Positions 1-5,458 of a stretch of DNA of 5,542 nt are shown one piece after another; the stretch's first letter is position 1; the number at the start of each line of letters is the position of its first letter. The notes beneath the pieces are model-generated. The model worked only from the letters and a program-made list of their open reading frames with translations. It did no database searches and was not told the DNA's origin. The stretch comes from Chloroflexota bacterium. Its GTDB lineage: Bacteria > Chloroflexota > Dehalococcoidia > Lucifugimonadales > JADFKI01. The stretch is taken from assembly GCA_009838595.1 (NCBI GenBank), contig VXRI01000155.1:1-5542 (forward strand), in the 5' to 3' direction. The position numbers and the translations under genes are program-made.

Positions 1-58
1 GACTTTTGATGCAACGATAACCGGTTCGGTAACCTCTATTTTGACGCAATTCGCATTG

Positions 59-87
59 TTGACAAGGGAAAGTCAATAATGTAAATT
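59..87 (+). promoter_or_regulatory. Candidate sigma-70 type promoter for the transporter operon
   Basis: A perfect TTGACA lies at 59-64. Exactly 17 bp later comes TAAATT at 82-87, which matches TATAAT at 4 of 6 positions. Transcription would begin near 94-96 and leave a leader of about 100 nt before the GTG start. Other AT-rich hexamers are nearby (GATAAT at 94-99, TATAAA at 125-130), but neither has a -35 box at a sensible distance. The -35 match is good and the -10 only fair, so this is a candidate based on position and spacing. Confidence 0.35.
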
Positions 88-142
88 GAGCGCGATAATA
101 AAGGTGGAGGCATTCCTTAGCCGATATAAATCTACTCCATAA

Positions 143-167
143 GCAATCGACGGCGATAGGCAATCGA
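143..167 (+). repeat. Short direct repeat GCAATCGA in the leader
   Basis: GCAATCGA occurs at 143-150 and again at 160-167, 17 bp apart start to start, between the candidate promoter and the Shine-Dalgarno of the binding-protein gene. A third, partial copy (GCAATCG) lies at 226-232 inside the coding sequence. Paired 8-mers could be a regulator site, but in such a short region chance is a fair explanation and I recognise no known operator. Confidence 0.2.
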
Positions 168-184
168 GTTCATTTGCAAACCGT

Positions 185-190
185 GGAGGT
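185..190 (+). promoter_or_regulatory. Shine-Dalgarno GGAGGT that fixes the GTG start
   Basis: GGAGGT sits 5 nt before the GTG at 196. The reading frame is closed by an in-frame TAG at 157-159, and there is no ATG in frame between that stop and 196. This site therefore decides in favour of the GTG start, and the resulting N-terminus has the expected lipoprotein signal peptide. Confidence 0.8.
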
Positions 191-195
191 GCAGC

Positions 196-2316
196 GTGAA
201 ATATCTGATTTGGTTAAGTCTAACGGCAATCGGCTTATTCGCGCTCGCTTGCGGCTCTGCGCCGGATCCTGCCGCGCCCGTGGCTGCACAGCCCGCGCCC
301 CAGGCGGCTGCAGCGGCGGCTGTGCCTCAGGGACAGGCCCAAGCGCCACAAGCGCCACAAGCGCCACAAGCGCCCGCGGCTGCGGCTGCAGCGGCGGCGG
401 CTCCGGCATCGGGGCCAGCGGTCGCGCCAACCACGGCGTCGATAGTTGCGCCCGCAGCGGCGGCGCCCGCAGCGGCACCCGCAGGCATGGCTGCCGGTCA
501 ATCGGTGCATGTCAACATCGCGGCGAGCCAGATTGACCCGCTCGCTGGCTACCCAAACGAAGCCGCTTACGGACCTCAGTGGGTCAACATCAGCATCGGA
601 CTAGCCGAAGCGCTTTTCGTGAGAGAGGGCGACAACCTGATGACGCCGCAGACTGCAGAGTCGTTCCAGATTGCGCCTGACCTGAAGCAGGTTACATTCA
701 AGCTCAAGGAAGGCGTTCCGTTCAACTCTCCTGTGGATGTCGCCGATGACTTCGGCGAGATGACCGCACACGACTGGGTGTGGTTCCTGAACGACGCGAA
801 CCCGACATTCAATGTCAACTCCACTTTCCGCATCGGCGGCGACCTCGCGGCGGCATTCGGCGAAGCGAGGGTTGTGGACGACTACACCTTCACGATGGAC
901 GCTGCGGAAGGCGTGGTCATCGGTGCGTTCAACCTCGAAGACACTATCAGCGAATACGGCAAGGGCCCCGGTGTGTACAGCAAGAAGGCTTTCGACACGA
1001 TGGGCAAGGAATGGCTGAAGGAAAATATGGTCTCCACGGGACCTTTCATCGTGAAGGAATGGGTGCCGCAGAACCGCGCCGAGCTGCAAGCGCTGCCGGA
1101 GCATCACAAGCACCCGTCGCACATCGCGTCCTTCACTAGGCTGCATGTACCGGAGACCGCCAGCCGCATGGCGATGCTGCAGTCCAAACAGGCGGATGTA
1201 GCCGAACTGGATGTGGTGTTCGCAGATCAGGTGGAATCGGAAGGCTTCCGCTACATGGTGCCGCAGCCGAAATGGATTACCGCTTCTTACATGTGGTCGG
1301 GCAATCTATGGGAACAGACGCACGCGCGCACGGGCGAGGTGCTAGACCCCGCGCCTTGGGACGCGCCCTCTAACATGGTGGACTACCCTTGGATAGGCAA
1401 CCCGTGGTGTGATATGGGCAAGCCCTGCCACTATGAAGACACGGACAACCCGCCGGGCATGAGCGACATGGAGCAGGCGCGCTTGGTGCGCTGGGCGCTC
1501 TCTTACGCCATCGACCGACAGGGCATCGTGGACGGCATTCTGAACGGCTTCGGCGCAGGCATGCCGACTGAGTACATGGGTCCGAACTTCGGCGGCTGGG
1601 ACCCAGAAAGAAAGATTACGAATGTGCAGTCCGACTCCATCATGGAGAAGTACGGCTTCGGCGACAGCGGTATGTATCCGTCCTACAATGTCGCCACTCC
1701 TATGGCGAATTTCCCCTGGCCTTGGGACATTCCCTACCAGCCATCCTTTGCGGAAGAGATTCTAGACATAGCCGGCTACCCGCGCGGATCGAACGGTGTG
1801 CGCTTTGAGATTTCCACGAACATCTATCGTGCGGAAATTGGCGATGTGTCGTTTGACATCGGCGACCTGACCGCAGGACTGTGGGAAGCTATTGGCGTGA
1901 AGACGACCATTCTCAACGAGGACTACGGCTCCGTGGTGTCCGCCCGCTTCCGCGAGCGCACGCAGATATGGCCCACGCTGAAGAACGGCGCGGTGGACGA
2001 CGCCACCTGGCCCGCGCATTGGCCCTTGCCGCTGGTGGACTCCAGCCTGTCACGTCCGGGTTGGGGCGCGGGCTTCGAGTCGCGCTTCCTCGCGGACATG
2101 CACAACATGACTAAGCTTGAGCAGGACAGAACGGCGGCTATAGAGCAGCATATGGATGTCGTGGACTGGACGATATACTGGCATCTGTACTCTGGCGTGG
2201 TGGAAGTGCCTAAGGGCTACGGCGTCAACCCTGATGTAGTATCCGAGTGGGTGGGCCGCTCCACGCAGGCGCACTGGGCAGCCGCCGAGCCGTGGTTCAT
2301 AGTGCCGACGCAGTAA
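196..2316 (+). CDS. ABC transporter substrate-binding lipoprotein, family 5 (SBP_bac_5)
   Basis: Extracytoplasmic solute receptor of a peptide-type ABC importer, 706 aa. Residues 1-18 form a short signal peptide (K2, then a hydrophobic stretch) ending in A-L-A-C19, an acceptable though not ideal lipobox, so C19 is probably lipidated. Residues 22-101 are a low-complexity Ala/Pro/Gln linker. The globular part starts near residue 104 and shows family-5 features: IDPLAGYPNEAAYG near 113-126; PQTAESFQIAPDLKQVTFKLKEG at about 151-173, the usual 'predicted load, then beta-strand' block; MTAHDWVWFLND at 189-200; WALSYAIDRQGIVDGILNGFG at 433-453, the family's AIDR helix; and AEEILDIAGYPRG at 519-531. 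The family usually has about 500-600 residues; the excess here is mostly the linker. C405 and C411 lie in an aromatic-rich insert (about 384-424) and could form a disulfide. It precedes the two permease genes as first gene of the operon. The ligand cannot be read from the sequence: peptides are the default, but family 5 also binds sugars, nickel chelates and other solutes. Confidence 0.94.
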   Translation: MKYLIWLSLTAIGLFALACGSAPDPAAPVAAQPAPQAAAAAAVPQGQAQAPQAPQAPQAPAAAAAAAAAPASGPAVAPTTASIVAPAAAAPAAAPAGMAAGQSVHVNIAASQIDPLAGYPNEAAYGPQWVNISIGLAEALFVREGDNLMTPQTAESFQIAPDLKQVTFKLKEGVPFNSPVDVADDFGEMTAHDWVWFLNDANPTFNVNSTFRIGGDLAAAFGEARVVDDYTFTMDAAEGVVIGAFNLEDTISEYGKGPGVYSKKAFDTMGKEWLKENMVSTGPFIVKEWVPQNRAELQALPEHHKHPSHIASFTRLHVPETASRMAMLQSKQADVAELDVVFADQVESEGFRYMVPQPKWITASYMWSGNLWEQTHARTGEVLDPAPWDAPSNMVDYPWIGNPWCDMGKPCHYEDTDNPPGMSDMEQARLVRWALSYAIDRQGIVDGILNGFGAGMPTEYMGPNFGGWDPERKITNVQSDSIMEKYGFGDSGMYPSYNVATPMANFPWPWDIPYQPSFAEEILDIAGYPRGSNGVRFEISTNIYRAEIGDVSFDIGDLTAGLWEAIGVKTTILNEDYGSVVSARFRERTQIWPTLKNGAVDDATWPAHWPLPLVDSSLSRPGWGAGFESRFLADMHNMTKLEQDRTAAIEQHMDVVDWTIYWHLYSGVVEVPKGYGVNPDVVSEWVGRSTQAHWAAAEPWFIVPTQ
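340..375 (+). repeat. 9-bp tandem repeat (4 copies) inside the lipoprotein linker
   Basis: Four head-to-tail copies of CAAGCGCCA lie at 340-348, 349-357, 358-366 and 367-375. The last ends in C instead of A. They encode the Q-A-P/A-P-Q run at about residues 49-60. Because the unit is a multiple of three, copy-number change would lengthen or shorten the linker without a frameshift. The surrounding 260-490 is also rich in GCG/GCC/GCA alanine codons. Confidence 0.9.
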
Positions 2317-2355
2317 AAGCGCCCGTCCTTCGTGATGTCATCGGCGTAACGACAT

Positions 2356-2381
2356 GGGGCAGGAGCTTTTCCTCTTGCCCC
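2356..2381 (+). terminator. Stem-loop after the binding-protein gene (attenuator or RNA-stability element)
   Basis: GGGGCAGGAG (2356-2365) pairs with CTCTTGCCCC (2372-2381) over 10 bp, with one G-U pair, around a 6-nt loop CTTTTC. It begins 39 nt after the stop codon of the binding-protein gene. No T-run follows, so it is not a textbook intrinsic terminator. Hairpins in this place in solute-transporter operons commonly give partial termination or protect the upstream mRNA, so the binding protein is made in excess over the permeases. That role is inferred from position; the pairing itself is visible. Confidence 0.5.
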
Positions 2382-2399
2382 ACATGGTCCTAACATCGG

Positions 2400-2419
2400 T
2401 GGACAGGATGGACAAGATG
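2400..2419 (+). repeat. GGACAGGAT-type dispersed motif, copy 1
   Basis: Two 9-mers lie head to tail: GGACAGGAT (2401-2409) and GGACAAGAT (2410-2418). Related sequences occur in the two other intergenic regions, at 4473-4488 and 5407-5427, and none was found inside the genes. I recall similar 'ACAGGATG' strings as common intergenic repeats in Chloroflexota and some other environmental bacteria. Function unknown. Confidence 0.5.
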
Positions 2420-2466
2420 TGAAGCTTTCCTTCGCAATTCAATCTTCAATCGCACTTTCACCCCTA

Positions 2467-2498
2467 CCCTCCCCTTCTCAGCCCATTGAGGGGGAGGG
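2467..2498. repeat. Pyrimidine/purine hairpin element (REP-like)
   Basis: CCCTCCCC (2467-2474) is the exact reverse complement of GGGGAGGG (2491-2498). Inside it, CTCA (2477-2480) pairs with TGAG (2487-2490) after a 2-nt TT bulge, leaving the loop GCCCAT. One strand is almost all pyrimidine on the left and purine on the right. It looks like a short palindromic intergenic repeat rather than a terminator, since no T-run follows on either strand. A related sequence lies at 4511-4533. Confidence 0.55.
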
Positions 2499-2540
2499 AA
2501 CTTTACATACAGCCCATTGAGGGGAAAGGGATACTTTCGC
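2479..2540 (+). repeat. 31-bp imperfect tandem repeat just before the DppB-type gene
   Basis: CAGCCCATTGAGGGG is found at 2479-2493 and again at 2510-2524. The two units (2479-2509 and 2510-2540) stay similar beyond the identical 15 bp: each goes on to an A/G-rich tract ending in GGGA and then an ACTTT. The second unit ends 10 bp before the permease start codon. The first overlaps the right arm of the hairpin at 2467-2498. Confidence 0.7.
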
Positions 2541-2550
2541 GTAGGCTGAC

Positions 2551-3495
2551 ATGCAGCGATTTCTATTGCGCCGCTCCATATCCATAGTAATATCGCTCTT
2601 CGGGGCGTCTATCGTCATATTCAGCATGACGCGGCTCGCTCACGACCCGCGCGAGCTGTTCGTGCCGGACACCGGATACGGCATGTCCGAAGAGCAGTGG
2701 GAGGCGCTGGGCGACAGGATGGGCTTCAACAGGCCGATACCTATTCAGTATCTCTCCTGGGTGGGCAACATGCTGCGCGGCGATTTCGGCAAGTCCATCC
2801 ACCAAGAGTTGCAGGTACGCGACATCATAATGGGTAAGATGGGCGCGACGATTCAACTCGCAGTAGGCGGCTGGCTGTTCGCCATCGTAGTGGGCGTGCC
2901 TTTGGGTGTAGCGGCGGCGTCCACACGCGGCACAGCTTGGGATTATCTCAGTCGCGGTTTCGCGCTGTTCGGGCAGGCGCTGCCCCAGTTCTGGACGGGC
3001 ATAATGGCGATACTGATATTCGCCGTGCTGCTGCAATGGCTGCCCGCCGGCACGCGCGGCGACGAGTTCGGATTCGATATCCGCTATTACATACTGCCGT
3101 GCGTAGTGCTGGGCTGGCCGGCGGCGGCGGGCATCATGCGGCTGACGCGCTCGGCGATGCTCGAAGTGCTGGACTCGGAGTTCGTCAAGCTCGCGCGAGC
3201 GAAGGGCGTGGGCGGCTTTCAGGTCATCTGGAAGCATGCGCTCAAGAACGCGCTCATACCGCCGCTGACATCAGCGCTGCTGCTTATGGCTGGCTACTTG
3301 AACGGCGCGCTGGTGGTGGAAACCGTCTTCTCTTGGCCCGGCATCGGCTGGCTCGCGCTGAACCGCGCCGTCTATGACAACGACTTCCCGTTGTTGCAGG
3401 GAACGGTGTTCACATTCATCCTGTTCTACCTATTCTTCGCGCTACTGGCGGACATTCTCTACGCGGTGATAGACCCGCGCATCCGCTACTCTTAG
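2551..3495 (+). CDS. dppB: Peptide-type ABC transporter permease, DppB family
   Basis: Inner-membrane channel subunit that pairs with the DppC-type protein encoded next. It has 314 aa, the normal length for the family, and about six membrane segments: near 9-29, 99-123, 136-163, 178-197, 239-260 and 284-307. Diagnostic features are the N-terminal MQRFLLRRSISIVISLFG, the extracytoplasmic block NRPIPIQYLSW...LRGDFGKS at 60-82, and the cytoplasmic EAA loop at about 210-240 (EFVKLARAKG...IWKHALKNALIPPLT), which docks on the ATPases. The C-terminus DPRIRYS is the canonical end. An in-frame TAG at 2542-2544 excludes a longer start, and the next ATG (2626) would remove the first membrane helix, so 2551 is secure. 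Its Shine-Dalgarno is poor (only AGG at 2543-2545), so initiation may be weak. The family symbol is given by type; substrate unproven. Confidence 0.96.
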   Translation: MQRFLLRRSISIVISLFGASIVIFSMTRLAHDPRELFVPDTGYGMSEEQWEALGDRMGFNRPIPIQYLSWVGNMLRGDFGKSIHQELQVRDIIMGKMGATIQLAVGGWLFAIVVGVPLGVAAASTRGTAWDYLSRGFALFGQALPQFWTGIMAILIFAVLLQWLPAGTRGDEFGFDIRYYILPCVVLGWPAAAGIMRLTRSAMLEVLDSEFVKLARAKGVGGFQVIWKHALKNALIPPLTSALLLMAGYLNGALVVETVFSWPGIGWLALNRAVYDNDFPLLQGTVFTFILFYLFFALLADILYAVIDPRIRYS

Positions 3496-3510
3496 GCAGG
3501 TGGCATCCTT

Positions 3511-3558
3511 ATGCAGGTGAGCGCTATTATGCAGATGGAATTCGCGCTATGGAAATGA
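3511..3558 (+). CDS. Possible 15-codon ORF between the permease genes
   Basis: ATG at 3511 opens a 15-codon frame (MQVSAIMQMEFALWK) that stops with TGA at 3556-3558. AGGTGG at 3498-3503 lies 7 nt upstream, a fair ribosome site. The frame is the same as that of the preceding permease, just past its TAG. The stop overlaps the second ATG of the DppC-type gene (3555) in an ATGA arrangement. It may keep ribosomes moving to the downstream gene (translational coupling), or be chance. I recognise no peptide family. Confidence 0.2.
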   Translation: MQVSAIMQMEFALWK

Positions 3559-4466
3559 CCACAACGGCTCGTCCCCCCGTAATACGGCAGTTTGCGGCTA
3601 CGTGGCAATTCATCCGACGTTGGCCCGTGATACCCGGCGCCGTAATCGCGTTGCTCGTGGTGATGGGCCTGTTCGGACCGTACATCGCGCCGCACGACCC
3701 TGTTATCGCCAGCGCGCTCGACAGGCATATTCCGCCGGTTGGCATGGAGACCTGCCTGGGGACTAAGTGCAAGTCGGGTAGCTGGACACATCCGCTGGGC
3801 ACAGACCATGTGGGGCGCGATGTGCTGAGCCGCATCATCGTGGGTTCGCGCATATCGCTCATCGTGGCTGCGCTGTCGCTGGTGGTGGGGCTTATCGTAG
3901 GTACCAGTATCGGCATGATAAGCGGGTACCTGGGCGGCGTATTCGACGAGATAATCACGCGCATCGTGGATATATGGCTTGCGCTGCCGTTTCTAATGGT
4001 GGCTTTGCTCGTGGTGCTGATATTCGGGCAGAGCCTTGGCGTGGTGTTTCTGCTGCTCGCGGTGCTGTCGTGGGTGGGGTTCGTCAGGGTTGTGCGCGCG
4101 CAGACATTGCAGCTCAAAGAGATGGACTATGTGGCACTGGCACGCATCGCGGGGGCGTCGCCGAATCGGATTATCTGGCGGCATGTGCTGCCGGGCGTCA
4201 TCAATTCCGCAATCGTGATAGCGACGCTGAATGTGGGCAACCTGATACTGGCGGAGGCTACGCTAAGCTTCTTGGGCGCGGGCATACCGCCGCCCACGCC
4301 GGCATGGGGTGTGCTAATCTCCGAGGGGCGCGAGTACATCTCGACCGCATGGTGGCAGACGGCATTCCCGGGCGTGGGCATCTTCCTCGTGGTGATGTCG
4401 CTGAATTTCCTGGGCGATTGGGCGCGCGACCGATTCGACCCGCGCCTGCGGCAGCTGATGGAATAA
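3549..4466 (+). CDS. dppC: Peptide-type ABC transporter permease, DppC family
   Basis: Second channel subunit of the importer, 305 aa, typical length. There are six predicted membrane segments near 27-47, 101-125, 138-160, 163-183, 217-240 and 270-290. Family signatures: the N-terminal RRWPVIPGAVIALLVVMGLFGPYIAPHDP; the HPLGTDHVGRDVLSRIIVGSRISL block at 81-104; the cytoplasmic EAA loop at about 193-223 (DYVALARIAGASPNRIIWRHVLPG); and LSFLGAGIPPPTPAWG at 239-254. The C-terminal RFDPRLRQLME is also usual. C69 and C74 lie in the first external loop, just before the HPLGTD block, an addition I do not regard as typical. ATG 3549 has only a weak GGAA site 8 nt upstream; ATG 3555 (M3) is an alternative start that overlaps a TGA. 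The gene follows the DppB-type gene by 53 bp and is the last + strand gene; no ATPase gene follows. Confidence 0.96.
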   Translation: MEMTTTARPPVIRQFAATWQFIRRWPVIPGAVIALLVVMGLFGPYIAPHDPVIASALDRHIPPVGMETCLGTKCKSGSWTHPLGTDHVGRDVLSRIIVGSRISLIVAALSLVVGLIVGTSIGMISGYLGGVFDEIITRIVDIWLALPFLMVALLVVLIFGQSLGVVFLLLAVLSWVGFVRVVRAQTLQLKEMDYVALARIAGASPNRIIWRHVLPGVINSAIVIATLNVGNLILAEATLSFLGAGIPPPTPAWGVLISEGREYISTAWWQTAFPGVGIFLVVMSLNFLGDWARDRFDPRLRQLME

Positions 4467-4472
4467 TTTACA

Positions 4473-4488
4473 TGGACGGACAGGATTT
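4473..4488 (+). repeat. GGACAGGAT-type dispersed motif, copy 2
   Basis: TGGACGGACAGGATTT begins 6 nt after the stop codon of the DppC-type gene. It shares GGACAGGAT with copy 1 at 2401-2409 and ACAGGATT with copy 3 at 5407-5427. As in copy 1, a CCCAT...AGGG element follows downstream, so the two motifs appear together twice in this window. Confidence 0.45.
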
Positions 4489-4506
4489 CTTTCTCCCATC
4501 CTAATC

Positions 4507-4533
4507 TTCCCCCATCAAGGGAAAAGGGACTTA
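4507..4533. repeat. CCCAT-AGGG element between convergent genes
   Basis: CCCATCAAGGG at 4511-4521, followed by an A/G tract and GGGACTT, resembles 2482-2504 (CCCATTGAGGGGGAGGGAACTT) at most positions. A short stem is possible: TTCCC (4507-4511) with GGGAA (4519-4523) around a 7-nt loop. It lies between the 3' ends of the DppC-type gene (+) and the SDR gene (-). It could stop transcription from either side, but there is no T-run, so no terminator is called. Confidence 0.4.
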
Positions 4534-4541
4534 GCTGTTCT

Positions 4542-5318
4542 CTATATCATCGAATAGCTTTGCCCGCCGTCCACAACGATGCACGACCCTGTAATCAAGT
4601 CCGCGCGCTGGGACGCTAGGAATGCCACCAAGTCGCCGACCGGCTCGGGCCAGCCGAATCTGCCCAGAGGCAGGTTGCGCGATATGAAGTCTGCGACAAC
4701 TTCCGGCGGGTTCTCGTTCTGAAAGCGCTCCCACGAGCCTTCCGGATGTTCGATGGAGCCGGGCGCGATGCTGTTCACCAGCACGCCGTCCGTTACGAGG
4801 CTCAGCGCCGCGTGCTTCGTCGCGCCGATGAGCGCCGCTTTCGCGGACATGTACGCCAAGTTGCCGCCGTACTCCCTGCCGTAGATGGACGCGATGTTGA
4901 TGATACGTCCCCATTTCTGCGCGCGCATGTGCGGGATAACTTCGCGCATCAGCTGGAATCCGCCGAACAAATTCAGATCGAAAGCCGCCTTGAAGTCGTC
5001 AAGCGGCAAGTCGGCGAGGTCCTCACGGGCGCGCGAGCCGCCGGCGTTGTTCACCAAGATGTCGATTGCGCCCAGACCGTCCACGACCGCCTGATTCAGC
5101 GCAGGCATCGCCTCCGCGTCCGACACATCCGCGACCACGCCCTGCCCGCGCGCGCCGAGCGCCTCGATTTCCGCCACAGCGCCGTCAAGCGTCGATTGCG
5201 TCCTGCCGCAGATCGCGACATTAACGCCTTCGCGCGCCAGCGAAAGCGCCGCGACCCTGCCCAGTCCTCGGCTGCCGCCCGTAACCAGCGCGACTTTGCC
5301 CTGTATTCCCAAGTCCAT
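4542..5318 (-). CDS. SDR-family NAD(P)-dependent oxidoreductase (FabG-like)
   Basis: Cytoplasmic classical short-chain dehydrogenase/reductase, 258 aa, full length. It should interconvert a carbonyl and a hydroxyl using NAD(P)(H). Visible motifs: cofactor loop TGGSRGLG at 13-20; D64 in ADVSD, which contacts the adenine; NNAG at 90-93; and the catalytic tetrad N116, S144, Y156, K160 (YMSAK at 156-160), followed by P186-G187. R17 and R39 (CGRT, after the second strand) favour NADP(H). S144 and Y156 are 12 residues apart, one fewer than in E. coli FabG. The surrounding IASIYGREYGG and later APGSIEHPEGSW look like a known SDR subgroup rather than true FabG of fatty-acid synthesis. The C-terminus GSCIVVDGGQSYSMI is usual. 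It is convergent with the transporter operon, 75 bp between stops, and monocistronic as far as can be seen. The substrate cannot be assigned. Confidence 0.95.
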   Translation of the reverse strand: MDLGIQGKVALVTGGSRGLGRVAALSLAREGVNVAICGRTQSTLDGAVAEIEALGARGQGVVADVSDAEAMPALNQAVVDGLGAIDILVNNAGGSRAREDLADLPLDDFKAAFDLNLFGGFQLMREVIPHMRAQKWGRIINIASIYGREYGGNLAYMSAKAALIGATKHAALSLVTDGVLVNSIAPGSIEHPEGSWERFQNENPPEVVADFISRNLPLGRFGWPEPVGDLVAFLASQRADLITGSCIVVDGGQSYSMI

Positions 5319-5326
5319 AGCGAGCG

Positions 5327-5332
5327 ACCTCC
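5327..5332 (-). promoter_or_regulatory. Shine-Dalgarno of the SDR gene
   Basis: On the - strand GGAGGT lies 8 nt before the ATG at 5316-5318. This is a perfect site at good spacing and supports that start, which also gives the expected SDR N-terminus (cofactor strand beginning within the first ten residues). I could not find a convincing promoter between here and the repeats beyond 5407; the best -10-like hexamer on the - strand, CATACT, has no matching -35. Confidence 0.8.
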
Positions 5333-5406
5333 GTCTCTTTCTTACGAGTATGAACGCAAATGCCTGCGCGTTCGCACCTAATGCGGCACAAGGCTATCAC
5401 GGCAGT

Positions 5407-5427
5407 TGGCAGGATGTACAGGATTGG
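5407..5427 (+). repeat. GGACAGGAT-type dispersed motif, copy 3
   Basis: AGGAT occurs twice, in GGCAGGATG (5408-5416) and TACAGGATT (5417-5425), about 90 bp upstream of the SDR start. It has the same two-unit form as copy 1 (2401-2418), with an imperfect first unit. It probably belongs to one dispersed intergenic family. Confidence 0.45.
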
Positions 5428-5458
5428 TGGTGAGTTTACCAGGTCTTTCGGTTTTTCA

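Noticed and set aside
23..34. Small hairpin GGTT-CGGT-AACC near the left edge
   Set aside because: Only 4 bp of stem with no T-run; expected by chance.
103..110. GGTGGAGG as a ribosome site for a leader peptide
   Set aside because: No ATG, GTG or TTG lies at a suitable distance downstream.
170..536. Open frames on both strands overlapping the first part of the lipoprotein gene
   Set aside because: They result from the repetitive GC-rich Ala/Pro codons. Their products are low-complexity with no domain, and the real frame has the signal peptide and ribosome site.
601..1146. A 181-aa open frame on the - strand within the binding-protein gene
   Set aside because: It lies wholly inside a well-supported coding sequence, is Arg/His/Val-rich in the way GC-rich antisense frames are, and has no recognisable motif.
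2461..2540. CRISPR array, considered because of the repeated 15-mer with 31-bp periodicity
   Set aside because: Only two units are present, the 'spacer' parts resemble each other, and there are no cas genes. It is an imperfect tandem duplication.
2563..3237. A 224-aa open frame on the - strand opposite the DppB-type gene
   Set aside because: Antisense shadow. The + strand frame shows full DppB signatures, whereas this one is rich in Arg/His/Tyr/Gln without domain features.
3527..4117. A 196-aa open frame on the - strand opposite the DppC-type gene
   Set aside because: Antisense shadow rich in Ser/Thr/Met/Ile with no ribosome site or domain. The + strand frame is a clear permease.
4746..5381. 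A 211-aa open frame on the + strand opposite the SDR gene
   Set aside because: The - strand frame carries every SDR motif and a perfect ribosome site. This product is Arg/Val-rich antisense.
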